From: an uncultured Mycoplasmatota bacterium
GTDB taxonomy: Bacteria > Bacillota_I > Bacilli_A > RF39 > UBA660
Assembly (NCBI GenBank): GCA_946403755.1
Contig: CAMJBC010000004.1
Coordinates: 1 to 44,156 of the forward strand
Direction: 5' to 3'
DNA length: 44,156 bases
Shown here: positions 34,537 to 43,585 of the stretch, one piece after another
Position numbering within the stretch: position 1 is the stretch's first letter
How the letters are laid out: each line of letters opens with the position of its first letter
The notes under the pieces: generated by a model
Database searches by the model: none
Told to the model about the DNA's origin: nothing
What the model saw: only the letters and a program-made list of their open reading frames with translations
Program-made: the position numbers and the translations under genes

Positions 34537-35724
34537 TTTTCTAGTTAATTTAATACCTTCTTTAAATCCACAAGGTGTTGGACAAGTATAATCTTTAAAT
34601 GTACATCTTGCTCCCCTAGTATAGTTAACTATATCATCTTTTAATGGATGTCCTGATTTTTCTAACTCAGCTTGATATTTAAGAATAGTATCTCTTGTTT
34701 GTCTCATTATTTCTAATTGTGCTGCTGAACATAATCTTTCTTTGCATTTTAATATAAAGTTTTCATATGTTCCACTTTCACAAATATCAACTAACATGCC
34801 TTGAGGATATACACTTCTTACTTCTTCACAATCAGCTAACCATTCTTTTGACAATTTTTTATTACTAGCAATAATTGGAGGTACATAGAAACTACCATCA
34901 TCCTTAAGTCTTATTTCATAATCTAGAGTTCTATGTCTTTGAGCTTGCGCAAGTTGTGCAAAACTTCCTTCATATTTTGTTAAATATACATCTCCAAAGT
35001 ATTCTCTTCTTAAATCGAATCTATCACTAAATAATGAAATACTTCTATTTTTTTCATTACGCATTAATCTTTCATCTAATAGATTTAATCTTTCTAATTC
35101 ACTTATAAATTCTTCCATAGAACTTGCAAGTTTACTTTCAAAAGCATTACTTTTATCATGAGTTTCAATATATCTTTTCATAAATGATGCTAAATAATTA
35201 ATTTGTCTTAAAGATGTTTTATATAACATTTGAGTATCCATAAATACTGTTACTAAATATCTAGCATTTTCTTGTGCTAATTTATTAATTTTTTTACTAT
35301 CAAAAACATCTCCATATTTTTTAGTCATTTCTGCATTAAATATTTCCATCCATTTAGCATATAATTCTTCTTCTTTTTCAGTTATAACTGGACTTCCAGT
35401 TTTAGTAACAGGAGTATATCTAGCAGATTTTTCACTAGTATTATATTCATGTTCATTATTAATAACCATAGCTAATATTTTAGGTATTTTTTGAATATTT
35501 AATATAACATCACTATGTCCATATACACTATGGTGTCCACCAGAAAGAGTCATATCAACTCTTCTTAACGTTTTTGAAACATCTTCATTTATTAAAGCAT
35601 TATATCCTTCTTTGTTATAGCAAATACCTGCTGCTCTACCACCAAATAATAAAGCTCCATCTCTATCATATGTTCCATCTTCTTTTCTAAAATAATTTTC
35701 ATCTACTAAATCTAATCTTATCAT
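34531..35724 (-). CDS. thyX: long ThyX-like flavin-dependent thymidylate synthase, two-domain
   Basis: 397 residues, against roughly 220 for ordinary ThyX, and apparently two ThyX-like domains in tandem. The first (about 25-190) has the opening HHSVYGH (64-70), then SEKSARY (97-103) and the ENARY...SLRQINYL segment, but where RHR should stand it reads NEHEY. The second (about 250-370) has QRHRTLDYEIR with Arg263-His264-Arg265, and GTYENFILKCKERL and AAQLEIM. The usual single RHRxxS motif is therefore divided between the halves. The likely reaction is dUMP to dTMP using methylene-THF, NADPH and FAD. The neighbour tmk, 11 nt upstream, supports a dTMP role. Some bacterial ThyX proteins are longer than usual, so this may be a known variant. 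Confidence 0.75.
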   Translation of the reverse strand: MIRLDLVDENYFRKEDGTYDRDGALLFGGRAAGICYNKEGYNALINEDVSKTLRRVDMTLSGGHHSVYGHSDVILNIQKIPKILAMVINNEHEYNTSEKSARYTPVTKTGSPVITEKEEELYAKWMEIFNAEMTKKYGDVFDSKKINKLAQENARYLVTVFMDTQMLYKTSLRQINYLASFMKRYIETHDKSNAFESKLASSMEEFISELERLNLLDERLMRNEKNRSISLFSDRFDLRREYFGDVYLTKYEGSFAQLAQAQRHRTLDYEIRLKDDGSFYVPPIIASNKKLSKEWLADCEEVRSVYPQGMLVDICESGTYENFILKCKERLCSAAQLEIMRQTRDTILKYQAELEKSGHPLKDDIVNYTRGARCTFKDYTCPTPCGFKEGIKLTRKI

Positions 35725-35735
35725 ATTACCTCCTA

Positions 35736-36464
35736 TTAAAATTTAGTCATTTTTTGTATTTTTTCCAAAGGAATGTTTTCATCACATAATTTTATTATTT
35801 CATCTGATATCTCATCTATTGATTTAATATCTTCAAGTGAATTATATTTTTTTGTCCTAATACAATTTATATAATCCCAATTGTACTTTTTAGCTATATA
35901 AACATAAGTTTTTTCTGCATTTCTTAAATGGTCTTCATTATTTTCATTACCATCTCCACCAACTCTATCTTTTCTAAGTTCTTTGGCTGCTTCAAATGGC
36001 ATATGTAAAAAGATTACTTTATCAGGATAAGGTAATTCACATAAATCGTATTCTAATACTTCTATAAAATGTAATATTTTATCTCTATCTTTATTTGTTT
36101 TTGCTTTTCCAGCTTGATGTCCCATATTTGATGTTATATATCTATCTAATATAATAATATCATTTTTATACATTTCACTTTCTATTTCATTTAGAAAATT
36201 ATATCTTCTATCAGCTGCATAATACAAACTACTAACAAGTGGATCTACACAAGCTGATGTTTCAGGAAAGTATGTTTCACCATACTCATTTTTTCCTAAA
36301 TATGGTCCCCCTACTATTCTTCCAGTTGGAGTACTATAAATTGGAAAAGAATATCTTTTTACTTTTAATCCTTTTTCTAAATAATAGTTTTCTAGTTTTT
36401 TGCTTTGTGTTTCTTTTCCGGAACCATCTGTTCCTTCAATTACTATTAATTTTGCTCTTTTCAT
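35736..36464 (-). CDS. tmk: thymidylate kinase
   Basis: Phosphorylates dTMP to dTDP. 243 residues from the start at 36464, preceded by AGGAG; an earlier ATG at 36488 lies before that site. P-loop GTDGSGKETQ at about 11-20, the DRY motif in IILDRYITSN, and a lid region near KELRKDRVGGDGNENNEDH. The family is normally about 210 residues, so the C-terminal half is slightly long. Co-transcribed with thyX. The leader contains an intrinsic terminator and a 7-codon ORF that may form an attenuator. Confidence 0.93.
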   Translation of the reverse strand: MKRAKLIVIEGTDGSGKETQSKKLENYYLEKGLKVKRYSFPIYSTPTGRIVGGPYLGKNEYGETYFPETSACVDPLVSSLYYAADRRYNFLNEIESEMYKNDIIILDRYITSNMGHQAGKAKTNKDRDKILHFIEVLEYDLCELPYPDKVIFLHMPFEAAKELRKDRVGGDGNENNEDHLRNAEKTYVYIAKKYNWDYINCIRTKKYNSLEDIKSIDEISDEIIKLCDENIPLEKIQKMTKF

Positions 36465-36478
36465 TTGAATTCTCCTAT

Positions 36479-36504
36479 AAAAAAACATGTACTAAAAACA
36501 TGTT
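36479..36504 (-). terminator. intrinsic terminator in the tmk leader
   Basis: AACATGT-TTTTAGT-ACATGTT hairpin followed by seven T on the minus strand, between the tmk promoter and the tmk ribosome site. Its first arm overlaps the stop codon of a short upstream ORF. Confidence 0.65.
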
Positions 36505-36526
36505 AATTACTCTTCGTCATTAACAT
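36503..36526 (-). CDS. possible 7-codon leader peptide upstream of tmk
   Basis: AGAGGT lies just before ATG TTA ATG ACG AAG AGT AAT TAA (peptide MLMTKSN). The stop codon falls within the first arm of the terminator hairpin, so a ribosome finishing the peptide would cover that arm. No codon run points to an amino-acid sensor. The ORF is short enough to occur by chance. Confidence 0.35.
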   Translation of the reverse strand: MLMTKSN

Positions 36527-36545
36527 TAATATTACCTCTAAAAAA

Positions 36546-36573
36546 ATTATATCATAACAATAATCTTATTCAA
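36546..36573 (-). promoter_or_regulatory. promoter of tmk-thyX
   Basis: Minus-strand TTGAAT (36573-36568), 16-nt spacer, TATAAT (36551-36546). Transcription would begin near 36539. Confidence 0.65.
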
Positions 36574-36700
36574 TAATATAAAAACATTTTTTACAAAGAT
36601 TTCATTTTTATTAAGATTTTATGGTGTAAAGCGAACAAATAATTATCATTTTACTTTATTATAATTATTTTAAATGATAAAATATTGTTGAGGGATAAAA

Positions 36701-37639
36701 ATGGATAATAAACAAAAGACAATTGTATTTAAGGTTAGTGATAATATTAAGAACCAAATGATTGAGCATTATCAAGATATGGTGACTGGTAAACCACCTT
36801 ATTCTATTTTTCAAGTTAAACAATATGATTGTGTTATAACTTTATATGAAAGTGGAAAAGTAATGTTCCAAGGTATTGGTGCTGATATAGAAGCTTCTTT
36901 TTGGACTGAACAAGAAAGAATCATTAATAATAGGAATATAGATGAAGAAGCTAAGAAAAAAGAAGAAAAAGAAAATAATAAACAGTATTACTATTATGAT
37001 GCTATTGGTAGTGATGAAGTTGGTACTGGTGATTATTTTGGACCAATTATAGTAACAGCTACTCTAGTTGATAAATCTACAAGAAAACTACTTGAAGATT
37101 TAAAAATAATGGATTCTAAAAAAATGACTGATGATAAAATTAGAAGATGTGCTCCAATTATTATGAAAAAACTACCTTATGTAACATTTACCCTATCAAA
37201 TCCTAAATATAATGAACTTGCTTTTAAAGGATTTAATATGAATAAAATAAAAGCAATTCTTCATAATAAAGTATTATATGAATTATCTAATAAAGGAATT
37301 CCTTATCATAAAATAATAGTTGATCAATTTACTACACCAAGAAGTTATTTCAGTTATTTAAAGCAAGAAAATATTACTGAAAAAGTTACTAAAATAACAT
37401 TCTTAACTAAAGGTGAAAGTGCTCACTTATCTGTAGCAGCAGCTTCAGTAATAAGTAGATATTTATTCTTAGAAGAAATGGATAAACTAAGTGAAAAATA
37501 TAAACTTAATATTCTAAAAGGTGCTAGTGATAAAGTTGATGAACTTGGAAAACAAATAGTTGCTAAATATGGAAAACAAGAATTAAATAAAATAGCAAAA
37601 TTAAATTTTAAAAACACTGAAAAAATCCTAAATAATTAG
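36701..37639 (+). CDS. rnhC: ribonuclease HIII
   Basis: The only convincing plus-strand gene. 312 residues: an N-terminal TBP-like domain (about 5-85) of the kind that marks RNase HIII, then an RNase HII-type catalytic domain with Asp105-Glu106 in IGSDEVGTGDYFGP, the later KIMDSKKM and IIVDQF segments, and the LSVAAASVISRY helix. It removes RNA from RNA-DNA hybrids in the cytosol. GAGGGA stands 7 nt before the ATG. It is divergent from tmk across a roughly 235-nt gap and convergent with the gene at 37651 across a shared terminator. Confidence 0.95.
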   Translation: MDNKQKTIVFKVSDNIKNQMIEHYQDMVTGKPPYSIFQVKQYDCVITLYESGKVMFQGIGADIEASFWTEQERIINNRNIDEEAKKKEEKENNKQYYYYDAIGSDEVGTGDYFGPIIVTATLVDKSTRKLLEDLKIMDSKKMTDDKIRRCAPIIMKKLPYVTFTLSNPKYNELAFKGFNMNKIKAILHNKVLYELSNKGIPYHKIIVDQFTTPRSYFSYLKQENITEKVTKITFLTKGESAHLSVAAASVISRYLFLEEMDKLSEKYKLNILKGASDKVDELGKQIVAKYGKQELNKIAKLNFKNTEKILNN

Positions 37640-37648
37640 GATTTTTTA
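37622..37648. terminator. bidirectional terminator between rnhC and the 37651 gene
   Basis: AAAATCCTAA/TTAGGATTTT perfect stem with A and T tracts on both sides, serving both convergent genes. Confidence 0.75.
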
Positions 37649-37650
37649 TT

Positions 37651-38739
37651 TTATTTTTTTAGTTGTCTACCACGATTTAATTTTTTAATATCACTTATTC
37701 TATCTCTTGTATGTTTAAAATTTTCTGGTAGAGTTGTATCTATTTTATGTCTTTTTCTTGTTGATAGTTCCCAATATTTCCATAAATTACGGTTAGGGTC
37801 ATTAATAGCATAATCTTTTGTAATTTTAAGATCATGTGCTACTGTTGGAGCAACGCTAACAAATTTTCTAGTTACATCTAAACTTTTATCTTTATTTGCT
37901 TCTCTTAGAACTTGTGATCTATATTTTCTTAAATGTTTACACGCTCTTCTAATAACTTTAAATGATTCTCTAAGTTGTCCATAAGTCATTCTTTCATTTA
38001 ATGGTGCATCTTTTGTACTTCTTCTCAAACGTTCAAAATCAAATGATTCTAATGCATAAAAATTAGCTATGTTTTCTAAATGCTCATACTCATATGATTT
38101 TAATTCAGCAGCTTTTAATTTTTCTTTTACTTCTTTAGCGGCTTCTAAAAATTCCTTAGTATATGCACTTCTAAAAACTTTTGCTTCTTCTTCTACTTCA
38201 TCTCTAATTAAACAACTACCTTTTAATACTTCATCTATATCTTCTATTATTCTATCTATCTCTTCCATCTTGCCATATTTATAATCTACATCAAAAGCGA
38301 TGCTTTCTTTATCCTTATTAGCTTTTTCAAGAGAGGCAGCTTTATCATATTTTTCTTCATCTAAATGAGTTGCTTTTTCTCTAATTTCTTCACCCCAAGC
38401 TTTATTTAAATAGCCAATTTCAATTGCTAACAAACCAAATAATCTTTTTCTTTCTTGAATTAATATTTCTAAAGCTTTATTTAAATGATATTGATTAGAT
38501 ATAGCAAATGGAGAAGTCTTTATATCTTTTATTACTCTTTCTACACTTATTAGACAATCTAAAGTATATAAAACTGCAAACTTTTCAGATGTAAATTTCA
38601 TATAATCTTTTACTACTTTTTTATTAAATTTGTTTTTTTGAAATGATTCATAATCTGAAATTTTTAGATATGCAAAGATACTAGGATCTTCAGTTACTCT
38701 TTGTCTTATTCTTTTTAAAAAAGTCATTAAATCTTCCAT
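37651..38739 (-). CDS. hypothetical helical protein, 362 aa
   Basis: No family recognised. Almost entirely helical and highly charged, with coiled-coil-like stretches (about 125-160 and 190-240), no membrane segment or signal peptide and a very basic C-terminus (RKRHKI, DIKKLNRGRQLKK). AGGTGA stands 8 nt before the ATG. It lies downstream of another helical unknown and mutS on the same strand, with a terminator between. The basic tail could bind nucleic acid, but that is only suggestive. Confidence 0.75.
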   Translation of the reverse strand: MEDLMTFLKRIRQRVTEDPSIFAYLKISDYESFQKNKFNKKVVKDYMKFTSEKFAVLYTLDCLISVERVIKDIKTSPFAISNQYHLNKALEILIQERKRLFGLLAIEIGYLNKAWGEEIREKATHLDEEKYDKAASLEKANKDKESIAFDVDYKYGKMEEIDRIIEDIDEVLKGSCLIRDEVEEEAKVFRSAYTKEFLEAAKEVKEKLKAAELKSYEYEHLENIANFYALESFDFERLRRSTKDAPLNERMTYGQLRESFKVIRRACKHLRKYRSQVLREANKDKSLDVTRKFVSVAPTVAHDLKITKDYAINDPNRNLWKYWELSTRKRHKIDTTLPENFKHTRDRISDIKKLNRGRQLKK

Positions 38740-38783
38740 ATTCTATTCACCTATTTTAATTGTATCATATTTTTTTAAAATAA

Positions 38784-38808
38784 AAAATCCTAAATATTAG
38801 GATTTTTA
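38784..38808 (-). terminator. intrinsic terminator overlapping the end of the 38790 gene
   Basis: AATCCTAA/TTAGGATT stem containing the TAG stop codon, with a T tract on the minus strand. Confidence 0.65.
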
Positions 38809-39410
38809 TTACGTTGATGTAAATTTAATGATTGAGCTTTACTATCTATATCTTCATTTACTACAGATAATTTAGTTCTAAGTCCAGCATTAGATGAATA
38901 ATCAATACCTCTTAGTCTAACTTCTAATGATCTAGTATCATCTCTTAATACTCCATCTAGTAAAACATATTTTTCATCCATTAATGATAATAATTTTGAA
39001 ATATCATCATTACAATCTATTACATTATATTTTTTTAATTGTTTAATTGATTGTCCAATTTCTTTTAATAATCTTCTTTCATCTTTAAATTCTCTTAAAG
39101 TTGAAGAAATTGAACAACCTAATTTTTCAAATTCTTCACAAGCATCACTTCTATATAGGAATCTAAGTAGTCTAGCTACACAATAACTTACACATGTTCT
39201 TATTTTAGCAATTCTATATTGTTCAGTTTCTAATCTACAAGTCATAGAAACAGTTTTATATGTTTCCCATAGATATTTAAAATTCAAATTTATTGTTTCT
39301 AATTCTTCTTTACGCATTCTTAGTACTTCATCTATTGGAAGAGTTTGTTCTTCTTCACTAACAAATTGATTTTCTTCAAATATAAACAATGATTTATCCT
39401 TATTTTCCAT
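38790..39410 (-). CDS. hypothetical helical protein, 206 aa
   Basis: No family recognised. Helical and charged throughout, with no membrane segment; residues about 20-60 and 95-135 could form coils. Its AGGAGG site overlaps the stop codon of mutS, so it is co-translated with mutS. Whether it takes part in mismatch repair is unknown; no MutL is seen in this window. Its overall style resembles the 362-residue unknown downstream, but I see no clear sequence homology. Confidence 0.78.
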   Translation of the reverse strand: MENKDKSLFIFEENQFVSEEEQTLPIDEVLRMRKEELETINLNFKYLWETYKTVSMTCRLETEQYRIAKIRTCVSYCVARLLRFLYRSDACEEFEKLGCSISSTLREFKDERRLLKEIGQSIKQLKKYNVIDCNDDISKLLSLMDEKYVLLDGVLRDDTRSLEVRLRGIDYSSNAGLRTKLSVVNEDIDSKAQSLNLHQRNKNPNI

Positions 39411-39422
39411 ATGAGGTTCCTC

Positions 39423-41948
39423 CTATGATATTTTTTTAATGTGATCTAAAATATTTAATGCTTCAATTGGAGTTATTTCATTAACATTAACACCATTTAA
39501 ATATTCTCTTAATTCATCATGTTTTTCTTCTTGTAAATCAAGTGAGTATTGATGAACATTAGATTTTGATTTATTACCTTTTGTTTCAAATTCTTCTAAT
39601 AATTTCCAAGATTCTTCTATTACTTCACTTGGAAGTTCTGCTAGTTTAGCAACATTAATACCATAACTTTTATCTACAGCACCATCAAGTACTTTATGTA
39701 AGAATGTAATATCACCATCTTCTTCACTGATAGTAACATGTACATTTTTAATACCACTATATATTTTTTCCATTTTAGTTAATTCATGATAATGTGTTGA
39801 AAATAATGTCTTACATTTTATTCTCTTAGATATATATTCTATTATAGCCCCTGCCAAACTCATACCATCATAAGTACTAGTTCCTCTACCAAGTTCATCA
39901 AATAATATTAAACTATTTTTAGTAGCGTTTTTAAGAGCATAAGCACTTTCTTTCATTTCTACCATAAATGTACTTTCTCCACCTACTAAATCATCACTAG
40001 CACCTATTCTAGTAAATATTTTATCAAATATAGGTAGTGAACACTCTTTAGCTGGTACAAAAGAACCAATTTGATTTAATATACTTATTATTCCAAGTTC
40101 TCTCATATAAGTACTTTTACCACTCATATTAGGACCTGTAATAATTAATATATTTGTATTCTTATCCATTATTACATCATTATCAATATATTCAGTTGCA
40201 ATAACACTTTCTACTACTGGATGTCTACCACCAATAATTCTAATTTCATTATTTTGATTAATAGTTGGTTTTACAAAATTATGATCTTCAGCTATTGTTG
40301 CAAAAGATTGCATTACATCATAATAAGCTATTTTATTAGATACTTTTTGTAATGAAGAAATATATTTTTTTATTTCTTCTTTTATACTACAAAATAATTC
40401 ATATTCTAATTCATTTAATTTATCTTCAGCATTTAATATCATGCTTTCTTTTTCTTTTAATAATGGTGTTATATATCTTTCACAATTAGATATTGTTTGT
40501 TTTCTATCATAATGAAATTCTTCTTTAACTAAACTTATTTGTCCTTTAGGAACTTCAATATAATATCCAAATACTTTATTATATCCAATCTTTAATCCTT
40601 TAATACCTGTTCTTTCTTTTTCTTCTGCTTCAAAATTAGATATAAAATCTTTACCATTAGTTTTTATATTTCTAAGTTCATCTACTTCAGCATTAAATCC
40701 ATCTTTAATTAGTCCACCTTCTTTTATACTAAGTGGTACTTCTTCTTTAATAGATCTATCTAATAACTGATATAAATAATCAAAAGTCTCTAATGGTTCT
40801 AAACCAAGTTGCTTTAATATTAAATTAATATCTGGTAATACTTTTAAACTATTTTTTAGTTGTAGCATGTCTCTTGCATTTAACGTATTACATGCTACTT
40901 TACCAGTTAATCTTTCTAAATCATATATTTCATATAAGAATTCTTTTAATTCACTTTTAAGTAAAAACTCATTTATTAATTGCTCTACTAAGTTTTGTCT
41001 TTTAGTTATTTCTTCTAAACTTATGGACGGACTAATAATATAGCTTTTAAGTAATCTACTTCCCATAGCAGTCCTAGTTTTATCCATAAAACCAAGTAAA
41101 CTATTTTGTCTTTCTTTAGTTCTTATTGTCTCAACTAATTCTAAATTTTTAATACATTCTTTATCAAGTTCTAAAAATAAATTATTATCAACTACTTCTA
41201 CTTCTTGTATATGAGATAAATCTTGTTTCATAGAATTAGATAAATAATTTAATACAAGAGATGTATTACGTATTAATTTTTCATCATGTACATTTTTAAA
41301 AACATCACTACTTTTAAATTCTTTATCATCATTATAATAAGAAATATATATGTTATATTGATTCTTTAATTTATGAGTAATTTCTATATCAAAATTATCT
41401 CTTAATACTAATTCTTTTATATTTAAATTAACTAAATGACTAATTAATTTATCTTCATTATGTTCTATATATGTTGTATAAACTTTTCCACTTAATAAAT
41501 CTGCATATGTTAATACATAAGTAGTATTATAATCAGTTAAACTAGCTATATAATTGAAATCTTTTTCATTTACTATTTCAGTACTTGTAATAGTACCTGC
41601 ACTTACTATTTGTATTACTTCTCTTTTAACAATTCCTTTTGCTGTTTTAGGATCTTCCATTTGTTCACATATAGCAACTTTATATCCTTTTTCAATTAAT
41701 TTTTCTAAATATATATTAACAGCATGATGTGGTACTCCACACATTGGTACTCTCTCACTTAATCCACATTGTTTTCCAGTTAATGTTAACTCTAATTCAT
41801 GACTAGCAGTAATTGCATCATCAAAAAACATTTCATAGAAGTCACCTAATCTATAAAATAATATTATACCTTCATACTCACTTTTAGTTTTAAGGTATTC
41901 CCTCATCATAGGGCTAACATCATTTAAGTTAACATCTTTTCTTTCCAT
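39423..41948 (-). CDS. mutS: DNA mismatch repair protein MutS
   Basis: 841 residues, normal length. The mismatch-reading domain has the Phe-x-Glu motif within RLGDFYEMFF; the connector, lever and clamp domains follow; the ATPase domain has Walker A GPNMSGKST and the DELGRGTSTYDG and STHYHELT segments, then a helix-turn-helix at the end. The start at 41948 is chosen for its AAAGG 5 nt upstream, although the -10 box is just 9 nt away; a later ATG pair at residues 14-15 has no ribosome site. Followed by the 206-residue unknown in the same unit. Confidence 0.97.
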   Translation of the reverse strand: MERKDVNLNDVSPMMREYLKTKSEYEGIILFYRLGDFYEMFFDDAITASHELELTLTGKQCGLSERVPMCGVPHHAVNIYLEKLIEKGYKVAICEQMEDPKTAKGIVKREVIQIVSAGTITSTEIVNEKDFNYIASLTDYNTTYVLTYADLLSGKVYTTYIEHNEDKLISHLVNLNIKELVLRDNFDIEITHKLKNQYNIYISYYNDDKEFKSSDVFKNVHDEKLIRNTSLVLNYLSNSMKQDLSHIQEVEVVDNNLFLELDKECIKNLELVETIRTKERQNSLLGFMDKTRTAMGSRLLKSYIISPSISLEEITKRQNLVEQLINEFLLKSELKEFLYEIYDLERLTGKVACNTLNARDMLQLKNSLKVLPDINLILKQLGLEPLETFDYLYQLLDRSIKEEVPLSIKEGGLIKDGFNAEVDELRNIKTNGKDFISNFEAEEKERTGIKGLKIGYNKVFGYYIEVPKGQISLVKEEFHYDRKQTISNCERYITPLLKEKESMILNAEDKLNELEYELFCSIKEEIKKYISSLQKVSNKIAYYDVMQSFATIAEDHNFVKPTINQNNEIRIIGGRHPVVESVIATEYIDNDVIMDKNTNILIITGPNMSGKSTYMRELGIISILNQIGSFVPAKECSLPIFDKIFTRIGASDDLVGGESTFMVEMKESAYALKNATKNSLILFDELGRGTSTYDGMSLAGAIIEYISKRIKCKTLFSTHYHELTKMEKIYSGIKNVHVTISEEDGDITFLHKVLDGAVDKSYGINVAKLAELPSEVIEESWKLLEEFETKGNKSKSNVHQYSLDLQEEKHDELREYLNGVNVNEITPIEALNILDHIKKIS

Positions 41949-41957
41949 ATAGCCTTT

Positions 41958-41985
41958 ATTATAATACTTTTTGAATAATATTCAA
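41958..41985 (-). promoter_or_regulatory. promoter of mutS
   Basis: Minus-strand TTGAAT (41985-41980), 16-nt spacer, TATAAT (41963-41958), then 9 nt to the ATG. A 5' leader of a few nt is expected. Confidence 0.6.
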
Positions 41986-41989
41986 AAAG
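41967..41989. repeat. perfect inverted repeat over the mutS promoter
   Basis: CTTTTTGAAT-AAT-ATTCAAAAAG: two exact 10-bp arms with a 3-bp centre, covering the -35 and most of the spacer. Could be an operator or a chance AT-rich palindrome. Confidence 0.6.
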
Positions 41990-42010
41990 AAAATTATTTT
42001 TTTTAAATAA

Positions 42011-42035
42011 AAAACAGTCATAAAGACTGTTTTAA
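42011..42035 (-). terminator. intrinsic terminator of the XRE-membrane gene
   Basis: AAAACAGTC/GACTGTTTT stem with T tract on the minus strand, overlapping the stop codon. Confidence 0.75.
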
Positions 42036-43543
42036 TCTAAATTACATTCTTCTAATTGTTCTTCTAATTCAGAAATTCTATTTTGTAATTCTTCTTCTCT
42101 TAAATATCTTTGAATATTTTCTTCTTCTACTTCTGCTACTTTTTTATAATAAGCTTCTTCATTCTTTTGAATTTTTTCAATATTCTTTTTAGAAGCATAT
42201 ACTTTTATATCTTTTGGTTCATCAGTTAATAATACTAATTTTTTATTGTTAATCATTCTTATTTCTTCTTTTAACATTTTAGTACCATTAGTACAATTAG
42301 TAATAAAGAATACACTATTATCATCGCTAATAGAATGATTTAATTCACAGAACTTATTAATCTTATATTCTACTTGAACATTTTTAATATCTTTTTCTAT
42401 GTATTCAATTTCAAAATTATAATTGCTAAAGAATAATTTATCATTCATATTTAATTCAAATTCTTCAGTTTTAAATATTTGAGAATCATATTCAGAAACT
42501 TCAAAATTTAAAGAACCCATAAATAATAAACCACAACCAATACCAAACATAACAACTGATAATATAAAACTCCATATCATTGATTTCTTATTATTCTTTC
42601 TATTGAATATAAAGTTAAGTAATAATAACAGAACAATTATTGTTACGATTGAACAAGAAACTGTAGTAAATAGTGCGCCTATAAAGAAAGCTCCAGTTTT
42701 ATAAACTAAGAATGATACTCCAAAGGCTGCAAAGAAACCAATTAAAGCACCACAAACTGGTATAGCAAAACATAATGCAAAGAATTTACAAATTAATATA
42801 AAGAATTTAAATAATCCATTAATAAATTTATATTCACTATGCTTAGGATCTCTAATAACAATTTTTTGTTCATTCATTTTAAAAGCTATTTTATTTTTCT
42901 TATCTTGCTTATCTTCTTTAGGTTCAACATTTGGTTCAATATTTTCTTCAGTTTGTTCTTCTTCAACTTTTGATTCTTCTTTAATCTTATTATAATAATC
43001 TAAATATCTAACTTTAAATATATGAGTAATTATTACAATAGAAGCAACTATTAAAAATAAAGCTAATATTGATTCAAACATATTTGATATAAAATAATAT
43101 AATTTTTCAATATGAATAAAACTAAATAAATTAGAAAATATAGATGTAAATATTGCAAATAATATAAATGATACTCCAACTAATATACCTATTATTATTA
43201 ATTCTTCAAATATTAATTTTAGTTTACTTTTAAAATTCATTTTACTAAATAGATTAACTGAGTCAGAAATATATTTAAGAAAATCATTTATAAAGTTATT
43301 AATATTCTTTTTACTTTCTTCTTCTCCTTTTACTTCTTTAATATCTTTATGTAATAAGTCATCTATATTAACATTAAACTTATCACATATAGCTATTATT
43401 TTATCCATCTCTGGATATGCTACTGAAGATTCCCATTTAGATATAGCTTGTCTAGATACTCCTAGTTCATCAGCTAGTTGTTCTTGTGAAAGATTGTTGT
43501 CCTTTCTTATCTTTTTAAGATTTTCTGAAAAACGATTATTCAT
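42032..43543 (-). CDS. XRE-family regulator with membrane-bound C-terminal region
   Basis: 503 residues. An N-terminal HTH_3 domain (about 6-60, NLSQEQLADELGVSRQAISKWES) is followed by about six hydrophobic helices in two groups (about 110-180 and 240-345) separated by an acidic Glu/Lys-rich cytosolic loop (about 185-225). After the last helix a soluble domain (about 350-465) is probably extracytoplasmic, then a C-terminal coiled coil (about 468-503). A DNA-binding head on a membrane protein suggests an envelope-sensing transcription factor; no partner is visible. AAGGAGG precedes the ATG. Three direct repeats upstream may be its own or another regulator's target. Confidence 0.8.
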   Translation of the reverse strand: MNNRFSENLKKIRKDNNLSQEQLADELGVSRQAISKWESSVAYPEMDKIIAICDKFNVNIDDLLHKDIKEVKGEEESKKNINNFINDFLKYISDSVNLFSKMNFKSKLKLIFEELIIIGILVGVSFILFAIFTSIFSNLFSFIHIEKLYYFISNMFESILALFLIVASIVIITHIFKVRYLDYYNKIKEESKVEEEQTEENIEPNVEPKEDKQDKKNKIAFKMNEQKIVIRDPKHSEYKFINGLFKFFILICKFFALCFAIPVCGALIGFFAAFGVSFLVYKTGAFFIGALFTTVSCSIVTIIVLLLLLNFIFNRKNNKKSMIWSFILSVVMFGIGCGLLFMGSLNFEVSEYDSQIFKTEEFELNMNDKLFFSNYNFEIEYIEKDIKNVQVEYKINKFCELNHSISDDNSVFFITNCTNGTKMLKEEIRMINNKKLVLLTDEPKDIKVYASKKNIEKIQKNEEAYYKKVAEVEEENIQRYLREEELQNRISELEEQLEECNLD

Positions 43544-43585
43544 AGTTTTTCCTCCTTTTTACATCTCAATCATATAATTTCTACT

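Noticed and set aside
37622-38808. The same TCCTAA...TTAGGA hairpin at two places as a mobile repeat
   Set aside because: Both are simple intrinsic terminators and the similarity is limited to the stem.
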